A stretch of 12,165 bases of DNA from Actinomycetota bacterium (GTDB lineage: Bacteria; Actinomycetota; Humimicrobiia; Humimicrobiales; Humimicrobiaceae): the NCBI GenBank assembly GCA_018894445.1, contig JAHIPJ010000025.1, positions 1 to 12,165 of the forward strand, written 5' to 3'. Each line of letters starts with the position of its first letter. The first letter of the stretch is position 1. Both the position numbers and the translations under genes were made by a program. The notes beneath the pieces are model-generated. The model was given only the letters and a program-made list of their open reading frames with translations, was not told where the DNA came from and searched no databases. Shown in pieces: positions 7,806 to 12,165 of the stretch.

Positions 7806-7821
7806 TGTTTCACGTGAAACA
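7806..7821. promoter_or_regulatory. parS centromere site 2
   Basis: This is a second perfect TGTTTCACGTGAAACA, in the 74-bp gap between mnmE and the MnmG paralog, 18 bp upstream of the paralog's GTG. It is 1466 bp from site 1, so each MnmG-family gene is preceded by one parS. Confidence 0.93.
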
Positions 7822-7862
7822 TTTTCGTCAAATATCCTTACAATATTGTTTTTTGACATTAT

Positions 7863-9251
7863 TTATTTGCCAATACAGAACTGACTGAATATTTTATCTA
7901 AAATGTCATCTCTTGTTGTTTCACCTAATATTTCACCTAATAAACCATATGCTGTTTTTAAATCGTAAGAAGGGAATTCCTCTGACATTTTTTCTTTCAT
8001 TGCCTTTTCAGCACTATCCAGTAAACTGCTTACTTCTTTTAGTATATTTTTATGCCTGCTGTTAATAATTATTTTTTCTTCCAGATTAAGATCACCGTTA
8101 TCCATTATTAACGCTTTTATTTTGTTCTCTAATTTTCTTATTCCTATTCCTTTTAGAGCAGAAATCTTTATAATAAATTTTTCATTAAAATATTTTCTAA
8201 TCCTTTCCATTTCCAAATTTTGTTTTAAATCTACTTTATTTATACAGCAAATTGCTTTTTTCCTTTCTATTTTTTTAATTATCTCCAAATCCATTTTCTC
8301 AAATTTTCTATTTCCATCCAAAACCAGTAAAACCAATTCCGCCTCATTTATGTGTTTTAAACTTCTGTCTACACCTATTTTTTCTATAGCGCTCTTTGTT
8401 TTCCTAATACCGGCTGTGTCTACAAGAATTAGGGGTATTCCTTCTACATATAATATTTCTTCCACTGCATCCCTTGTCGTACCAGGTATGGAAGTTACTA
8501 TTGCTTTTTCTTTTTTTGAAAGTAAATTAAGTAAACTCGATTTCCCTACATTGGTTTTCCCTATAATTGCTGCTTTTACACCATTTTTTATGATTTCTCC
8601 TTTTTTCTCATCACTGATCAATTCTTCCATCTCGGCTTTTATTTCCCTTACCTTTTTAGTAAGTTTTTGATAGGGTGTAATTTCCAAATCTTCTTCAATA
8701 AAATCTACCGACGCTTCAAGCTGCACCAGCACATTAAGAATCATCTCTTTTAGTCTTTTTATCTCTTTTTTTACATTACCCTGCAAATTTTTTGCTGCGA
8801 TCTTCAAACTCTGCTCTGTCTTAGATCTTACCAGATCAATAACTGCTTCCGCCTGAGAAAGGTCTATTCTACCATTTAAAAACGCTCTTTTTGTAAACTC
8901 CCCGGGATCTGCTATTCTAGCGCCGCTTTCAATACATAATTCCATCACTTTAGTTGTAGCAATTATCCCACCATGGCAATTTATTTCTACAACATCTTCT
9001 TTTGTGTATGACTTCGGCTTTTTCATTAGAGTTACAACTACTTCGTCTATAGTATGCCCATCATTATCAATTATATGCCCATAAAGCATATTGTATGTAT
9101 CAATCCCTGAAAGTTTTTTTTTGCTTTTTGATCTAAATATTTTATCAGCAATAAAGATTGACCTATCTCCGCTTAACTTAACAATGCCAATTGCTGCCTC
9201 ACCAGGTCTTGTCCCTATCGCTACTATTGTACCCGTGCTTTCTATTCCCAT
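7863..9251 (-). CDS. mnmE: tRNA modification GTPase MnmE/TrmE (462 aa)
   Basis: MnmE is the potassium-activated GTPase partner of MnmG in wobble-uridine modification. Its N-terminal tetrahydrofolate-binding domain begins GTIVAIGTRPGEAAIGIVKLSG. A helical domain surrounds the inserted G domain, which carries G1 GKTNVGKS (231-238), G2 GTTRD (257-261), G3 DTAG (278-281), G4 NKVD (338-341) and G5 SALKG. The C-terminal CIGK with its conserved cysteine is complete. Length is normal. The ATG at 9251 has AGGAG at the rather long distance of 12 bases. A sigma-70-type promoter at 9297-9324 and a terminator behind jag suggest that mnmE begins a new transcription unit with the two MnmG genes and rsmG. 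Confidence 0.97.
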   Translation of the reverse strand: MGIESTGTIVAIGTRPGEAAIGIVKLSGDRSIFIADKIFRSKSKKKLSGIDTYNMLYGHIIDNDGHTIDEVVVTLMKKPKSYTKEDVVEINCHGGIIATTKVMELCIESGARIADPGEFTKRAFLNGRIDLSQAEAVIDLVRSKTEQSLKIAAKNLQGNVKKEIKRLKEMILNVLVQLEASVDFIEEDLEITPYQKLTKKVREIKAEMEELISDEKKGEIIKNGVKAAIIGKTNVGKSSLLNLLSKKEKAIVTSIPGTTRDAVEEILYVEGIPLILVDTAGIRKTKSAIEKIGVDRSLKHINEAELVLLVLDGNRKFEKMDLEIIKKIERKKAICCINKVDLKQNLEMERIRKYFNEKFIIKISALKGIGIRKLENKIKALIMDNGDLNLEEKIIINSRHKNILKEVSSLLDSAEKAMKEKMSEEFPSYDLKTAYGLLGEILGETTRDDILDKIFSQFCIGK

Positions 9252-9296
9252 TTTTAACTTTTTCTCCTATAATCTCTATAAATTTTCCGTATTCTA

Positions 9297-9324
9297 ATTA
9301 TATTTAATATTTTTATTTATTCAA
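9297..9324 (-). promoter_or_regulatory. Predicted sigma-70-type promoter for mnmE operon
   Basis: On the minus strand a TTGAAT -35 element (9319-9324) is followed by a 16-bp spacer and a perfect TATAAT -10 element (9297-9302), about 45 bp upstream of the mnmE ATG. It lies directly after the jag terminator, as expected for an independent promoter. The surrounding sequence is very AT-rich, which lowers certainty. Confidence 0.7.
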
Positions 9325-9335
9325 AACTCCAACCA

Positions 9336-9362
9336 ATAAAAAAATGGCACCGGTATGCCATT
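9336..9362 (-). terminator. Rho-independent terminator after jag
   Basis: On the minus strand AATGGCA, a 6-base loop (TACCGG) and TGCCATT form a perfect 7-bp stem followed by a run of T. It lies 34-60 bp downstream of the jag stop. The plus strand also has a T-rich tail after the stem, so it might work in both directions. Confidence 0.85.
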
Positions 9363-9395
9363 ATTATATTTTTTTATCAGTTTAAAATATAGCTG

Positions 9396-9980
9396 CTATT
9401 TGCTGCCCTTTATAGGATATATTATTATGCGTCTATTTGGTTCCTCGTATCTGCTTCTCGTAGTCACATCTTTAAATTTTGCAAGCACGTTATGTATTAT
9501 TTTTCTCTCGTACGAGCACATTGGTTCTAGAGCTATTTTTCTTCCCTCGCTGATTGCTTTTTTTGCCATAATAGCTGCTGTTTTCTTTATCTTTTCAATT
9601 TTTTTCTTCCTATAATCTTTTATATCTATGGTCACATTTTTGTCAATCAGTTTTTTTCTTTTTCCTATTAGATTTATAATATACTCCAGCGCCTGCATGT
9701 TTTTTCCGTCTCTTCCAATAGCAATTCCCAAATCTTCCCCTTGAACTGATAGCTTTAATTCCTCTGAATCCGTATCAATTTTTACTTCCTCGCCCAGGCA
9801 TATTAATTCTATGGATTTTTTTAAAATCTGTTTTATTTTTTCCAGACCATTAATTTCTGCCTCGGTACCGCTTTCTATTTTTTTAGAATTATTTTCTATT
9901 AATTTATTTCTTTTTTCCTCCTCTTCAAGTGATTCAACATATGAATCTATGGCATCTCTTATACTTTTATCTTCAGTCAT
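9396..9980 (-). CDS. jag: Jag/KhpB (EloR-type) KH-R3H RNA-binding protein (194 aa)
   Basis: This is a single-stranded nucleic acid binding protein, usually encoded beside yidC, which in Firmicutes acts with KhpA in RNA binding and control of cell elongation. A charged N-terminal region (about 1-45) is followed by a KH domain with the GRDG loop at 89-92, then an R3H domain with ERKIIHNVL at 158-166 (R159, H163). It lacks a complete classical Jag-N domain. I prefer the ATG at 9980 over the GTG at 9989, because AAGGGGGTGG lies five bases before the ATG and overlaps the GTG. The gene is 26 bp downstream of yidC and is followed by the terminator at 9336-9362, making it the last gene of the rpmH operon. 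Confidence 0.93.
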   Translation of the reverse strand: MTEDKSIRDAIDSYVESLEEEEKRNKLIENNSKKIESGTEAEINGLEKIKQILKKSIELICLGEEVKIDTDSEELKLSVQGEDLGIAIGRDGKNMQALEYIINLIGKRKKLIDKNVTIDIKDYRKKKIEKIKKTAAIMAKKAISEGRKIALEPMCSYERKIIHNVLAKFKDVTTRSRYEEPNRRIIIYPIKGSK

Positions 9981-9985
9981 TTCTA

Positions 9986-9995
9986 CCACCCCCTT
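9986..9995 (-). promoter_or_regulatory. Shine-Dalgarno deciding the jag start
   Basis: AAGGGGGTGG is five bases from the ATG at 9980 and overlaps the alternative GTG start at 9989, which it therefore disfavours. Confidence 0.65.
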
Positions 9996-10006
9996 GAATA
10001 AAAGTT

Positions 10007-10867
10007 TTACTTTTTCTTTTTTTTCTTTTTCTTTATTTTCTTTCTAACTAACTTCTTTTCTTCTTCACTCAACTCCTGCTCTCCTTCGAGGCTTTTATCT
10101 TTCTGACTTAATCCCTCTTTTACTTTTTCCTTTGTAACAATTTTATTTACAATCCACTGCTGACCAATACTCCAGATATTTGAGGTCACCCAGTATACCA
10201 ATATTCCTGAGGGGAATTGAAAGGATATAAATCCAAACACTACAGGCATTATATACATCATCTTTGCTTGCTTGGGATCGGTTGTTGTCATCTTCGTTGT
10301 TAGAAACATTGTCGCAACCATCAGTATGACCAGGATATAATAAGGATCCCTATCATTTAGATTCATCCATAGAAAATTATAATTAGGGTTGGCAGCGCCC
10401 ATTATAGTAAATTCCCCGGCAGTTAAAAATCCTGATAGTCCTGTTTTTATACCGCTCGCGACACCATCTATAGTGAAATTCCCCAATATATTTGTTACGA
10501 TTTCAGAAGGGTTTCTAAGCGCCTGAAATAAGGCAAAAAATACAGGCATTTGTAAAAGCAGCGGCAGACATCCGGCCAGGGGATTAACGTTGTTTTTCTT
10601 ATAAAATTCCATGGTCTCCTGCTGCAATTTTTGTTTATCGTCTTTATATTTCTTTTGTATTTCTTTTAGTTCCGGCTGTAGTTTCTGCATTTTTGCCATT
10701 GATTTGGTCTGGCTTATTGTAAGAGGGACTAATACTATTCTAACTATAATAGTCAGGAGTATTATTACTATGCCATAGTTTGCAATAACATGCGTGTATG
10801 TAGGCACTATTATAAATTTCTCTAAAATATTCTGTATCGGCCTTAGCAATTGAAATATTTGATTCAA
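10007..10867 (-). CDS. yidC: Membrane protein insertase YidC/Oxa1, short form (286 aa)
   Basis: YidC inserts and folds membrane proteins, alone or with SecYEG. This is the short form without the large periplasmic P1 domain of proteobacteria. Hydrophobic segments lie at about 27-50 (with the conserved hydrophilic-groove arginine R43 in TIIVRIVLVPLT), 98-118, 176-192 and 203-236. The cytoplasmic coiled hairpin QKLQPELKEIQKKYKDDKQKLQQE is at about 61-84, and NPLAGCLPLLLQMPVFFALF is the family signature. The tail is very basic and ends in eight lysines, which could help it contact ribosomes. The start is TTG at 10867, with AAAGG nine bases upstream. The gene lies 18 bp after yidD and just before jag. 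Confidence 0.96.
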   Translation of the reverse strand: MNQIFQLLRPIQNILEKFIIVPTYTHVIANYGIVIILLTIIVRIVLVPLTISQTKSMAKMQKLQPELKEIQKKYKDDKQKLQQETMEFYKKNNVNPLAGCLPLLLQMPVFFALFQALRNPSEIVTNILGNFTIDGVASGIKTGLSGFLTAGEFTIMGAANPNYNFLWMNLNDRDPYYILVILMVATMFLTTKMTTTDPKQAKMMYIMPVVFGFISFQFPSGILVYWVTSNIWSIGQQWIVNKIVTKEKVKEGLSQKDKSLEGEQELSEEEKKLVRKKIKKKKKKKK

Positions 10868-10885
10868 TTTAATAAACCTTTCTGA

Positions 10886-11095
10886 TCACTTTACAGGATC
10901 ATGCCCGCCTTTACTTAAAGGATTGCACCTTAAAATCCTATACATGGATTTAATACTACCTTTTAATACACCGTGTTTAAAAATTGCTCCGATCGCATAT
11001 TCAGAGCAGGTGGGATAGAATCTGCAGCTCTTCGGTAGCACAGGCGAGATATAATTTTTATAAATCTTAATTAAAAATATTAGTATTTTTTTCAC
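10886..11095 (-). CDS. yidD: Membrane protein insertion efficiency factor YidD (69 aa)
   Basis: YidD is a small membrane-associated protein that assists YidC-dependent insertion. The whole family pattern is visible: an amphipathic, hydrophobic N-terminus (residues 3-20), then [12 protein letters not shown] with C24 and C30, and the [17 protein letters not shown] signature with C57. The start is GTG at 11095 with no convincing ribosome site. The gene follows rnpA after 33 bp and may depend on readthrough from upstream translation. Confidence 0.94.
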   Translation of the reverse strand: MKKILIFLIKIYKNYISPVLPKSCRFYPTCSEYAIGAIFKHGVLKGSIKSMYRILRCNPLSKGGHDPVK

Positions 11096-11128
11096 AATTA
11101 AAAACCGAGGGTTAATTATTACTCATGG

Positions 11129-11470
11129 CTAATCGGTAAGGAATGCGGTTAAACTATTTTCCAGCATCTTTTTAATCTCCCAAAAATCAACTGCGACAAT
11201 TTCCTTCCTGGCAATAAGTAAAATATCCAAATTTTCAGAAATCTCTATATCAATTTTTCTTAAAGCTTCTTTTAAAACTCTTTTAATTTTATTTCTTATA
11301 ACAGCTCTACCTATTTTTTTACTTATTCCAAAACCGACTCTTACTGCACCATTACATTCAGCTCTTTTAAGTAGATATGTTATTAAATATTTATCCTTCT
11401 TGTATGTACCTTCTTTTACTACTCTTGAGAAGTCAATTTTTCTTTTAAGTGTTTCAAACTTGATTTTAAT
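11129..11470 (-). CDS. rnpA: Ribonuclease P protein component RnpA, non-canonical start codon (about 111-113 aa)
   Basis: RnpA is the protein subunit of RNase P, which with the catalytic RNA removes 5' leaders from pre-tRNAs. The translated frame reads KFETLKRKIDFSRVVKEG near the N-terminus, VRVGFGISKKIGRAVIRN in the centre and the RNxxKR signature as RNKIKRVLKEALRK, then LDILLIARKE. It ends at a TAG. The length is normal. The odd point is the start. After the in-frame rpmH stop, this frame contains no ATG, GTG or TTG before the conserved region. The only plausible starts are ATT at 11470 (3 bases after AAAGGA) or ATC at 11464 (9 bases after it). I give the ATT coordinate, but ATC has better spacing. 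A sequencing error cannot be excluded. Confidence 0.92.
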   Translation of the reverse strand: MKIKFETLKRKIDFSRVVKEGTYKKDKYLITYLLKRAECNGAVRVGFGISKKIGRAVIRNKIKRVLKEALRKIDIEISENLDILLIARKEIVAVDFWEIKKMLENSLTAFLTD

Positions 11471-11473
11471 CTT

Positions 11474-11479
11474 TCCTTT
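11474..11479 (-). promoter_or_regulatory. Shine-Dalgarno of rnpA
   Basis: AAAGGA lies in the 15-bp stretch between the rpmH stop and the rnpA reading frame. It marks where translation should begin, although only ATT or ATC codons follow at usable distances. Confidence 0.6.
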
Positions 11480-11485
11480 TACTCT

Positions 11486-11620
11486 TTAAGCTGAAAGCTT
11501 CTTTCTCTCTTTTCTTCTTCTGCTGGCAATTACGGCTCTGCCTGCTTTTGTTTCCATCCTTTTTCTAAAACCATGATTTTTTTTTCTTTTCCTGACATTT
11601 GGCTGAAATGTTCTTTTCAT
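11486..11620 (-). CDS. rpmH: 50S ribosomal protein L34 (44 aa)
   Basis: This small, very basic protein of the large ribosomal subunit begins [18 protein letters not shown] and continues with MKTKAGR-like [15 protein letters not shown] before ending KKLSA. It matches L34 across its full length, and 44 residues is the standard size. The ATG at 11620 is preceded by TTAGGTAAAAG, a modest ribosome site. It is the first gene of the operon, driven by the promoter at 11664-11692 with a leader of roughly 35 nt, and is followed by rnpA as in most bacteria. Confidence 0.97.
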   Translation of the reverse strand: MKRTFQPNVRKRKKNHGFRKRMETKAGRAVIASRRRKERKKLSA

Positions 11621-11663
11621 CTTTTACCTAACCTATATATTATTGTTTTCAGTTAAGTAGTAG

Positions 11664-11692
11664 ATTATACATTTTAATTTTACTAATATCAA
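11664..11692 (-). promoter_or_regulatory. Predicted sigma-70-type promoter for rpmH operon
   Basis: On the minus strand TTGATA (11687-11692), a 17-bp spacer and a perfect TATAAT (11664-11669) lie about 45 bp upstream of the rpmH ATG. Spacing and both hexamers fit a strong vegetative promoter for a ribosomal protein operon. Confidence 0.8.
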
Positions 11693-11719
11693 GGTTGCGA
11701 ATTTGTAGTTCTGCATGCT

Positions 11720-11866
11720 TTTTACCAGTCTGGTAGACAATCCAAGTACCTCTGCTGCACCCTTAACCCTAATCTCTCCCTCAATCAGTCTCTCTGCTAC
11801 TATTAGCCTTGCCATCTCCTTATCTGTCATGTGGTATGTTTCCTCTCTTGTATTCATAGGTGACAT
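11720..11866 (-). pseudogene. N-terminal remnant of an insertion-sequence transposase (helix-turn-helix part)
   Basis: The frame reads MNTREETYHMTDKEMARLI and continues with VAERLIEGEIRVKGAAEVLGL and STR, which resembles the N-terminal helix-turn-helix of integrase-type transposases of the ISNCY kind (recognised from memory, not searched). In such proteins the helix continues as STRQVKRLKK and leads to a DDE catalytic domain. Here similarity ends near residue 37 counted from MTDKEM (about 11720), and the frame runs on into the rpmH upstream region until 11633. The catalytic domain is absent, so this is a dead fragment. Possible starts are ATG 11866 (with AGGG upstream), 11857 or 11830. Between 11867 and 12056 I see no gene. 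Confidence 0.7.
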
Positions 11867-12056
11867 TTTCCCTGAACTATACAAGAGTGACAATATCGCA
11901 GAACAACAACATGAAGCAATTCGCGGGCTTGACATTTTAATTCGTTTGTATTAGTGTAGGCAATCAAAGGACCGCCTGGCCTTTTTCGTGTTGTAAAAGG
12001 TGAGAAAGATGAGGATTGAGTGTAACAAAAATGCGTTGTACTTTATGCCTATTTCA

Positions 12057-12165
12057 GGGTAAATATTCAGTAAAGACGTCCCCATTTGGAGCAAGAGGCA
12101 ATAATTCTTACTTCATATCCCGGTAAATTCTCACTAAAGACCATCCCGACCGGTAAGAGGCAAAA
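12057..12165. repeat. Two degenerate direct repeats, period 64 bp
   Basis: A unit at 12057-12103 (GGGTAAATATTCAGTAAAGA, then CGTCCC and CAAGAGGCAA) recurs at 12121-12165 (CGGTAAATTCTCACTAAAGA, then CCATCCC and TAAGAGGCAA). They lie upstream of the transposase fragment, where a terminal end of the insertion sequence would be. I infer that they are transposase-binding terminal repeats. The second unit reaches the window edge, so more copies may follow. Confidence 0.55.

Noticed and set aside
7797..7859. A 20-codon minus-strand frame between mnmE and the MnmG paralog that also reads parS 2 as NVSRET
   Set aside because: It has no ribosome binding site, is very short and is best explained by the parS palindrome being open in that frame. 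It could be the tail of a lost gene copy, but nothing supports this.
8122..8670. Long plus-strand open frame of 182 codons opposite mnmE
   Set aside because: It lies entirely antisense to the conserved MnmE GTPase domain and its product is a low-complexity Ser/Phe/Ile-rich shadow with no recognisable family.
11867..11935. Extended start of the transposase remnant at 11935
   Set aside because: The extra N-terminal residues (MSSPRIASCCC) do not look like the family. Better starts with family-like sequence lie at 11866 or 11857.
11951..11991. AAAGG...CCTTT inverted repeat followed by T residues, possible terminator
   Set aside because: The stem is only 5 bp with a mismatched 9-base loop, and no gene ends nearby.
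12057..12165. CRISPR array
   Set aside because: Only two units, both degenerate, with similarity running through most of the unit rather than short identical repeats with unique spacers.

Overview
The window is an AT-rich bacterial chromosome segment, and every gene supported here is read on the minus strand. From high to low coordinates the order is rpmH, rnpA, yidD, yidC, jag (khpB), mnmE, an mnmG-like paralog, mnmG, rsmG, parA, parB, lipA, a stand-alone Lrp/AsnC ligand-binding (RAM) domain gene and a partial SPFH/prohibitin-type gene. The rpmH-to-parB order is the classic origin-proximal block best known from Firmicutes. The short YidC with no large periplasmic domain, the MnmE/MnmG pair and the perfect Spo0J-type parS sites suit a Firmicutes-like lineage or a related AT-rich anaerobic candidate phylum. 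The exact phylum cannot be fixed from this window.

Region 1 (9396-11692) is the ribosomal protein L34 / RNase P / membrane insertion operon. A clear sigma-70-type promoter (TTGATA, 17 bp, TATAAT) precedes rpmH, and a rho-independent hairpin with a T tract lies after jag. rnpA is intact but has no ATG, GTG or TTG start codon in its frame.

Region 2 (3697-9324) starts at a second promoter in front of mnmE (TTGAAT, 16 bp, TATAAT). It holds the MnmE GTPase, two tandem MnmG-family flavoproteins and RsmG. The downstream MnmG is canonical. The upstream paralog has lost both conserved cysteines and the C-terminal helical domain. A perfect 16-bp parS palindrome lies just upstream of each MnmG-family gene, and one of the two is embedded in the last codons of the paralog.

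Region 3 (1075-3623) holds parA and parB, whose product binds the parS sites. lipA (lipoyl synthase) is packed onto them, with 8-nt overlaps at both junctions.

Region 4 (1-1074) holds the RAM-domain gene and a membrane-anchored SPFH protein that runs off the left edge, each with a strong ribosome binding site.

Region 5 (11720-12165) lies upstream of rpmH, where dnaA/oriC would often be found. It holds an N-terminal fragment of an insertion-sequence transposase whose homology stops about 30 bp before the rpmH promoter. Two degenerate direct repeats with a 64-bp period follow at the window's end and may be terminal transposase-binding repeats. I see no gene between 11867 and 12056.
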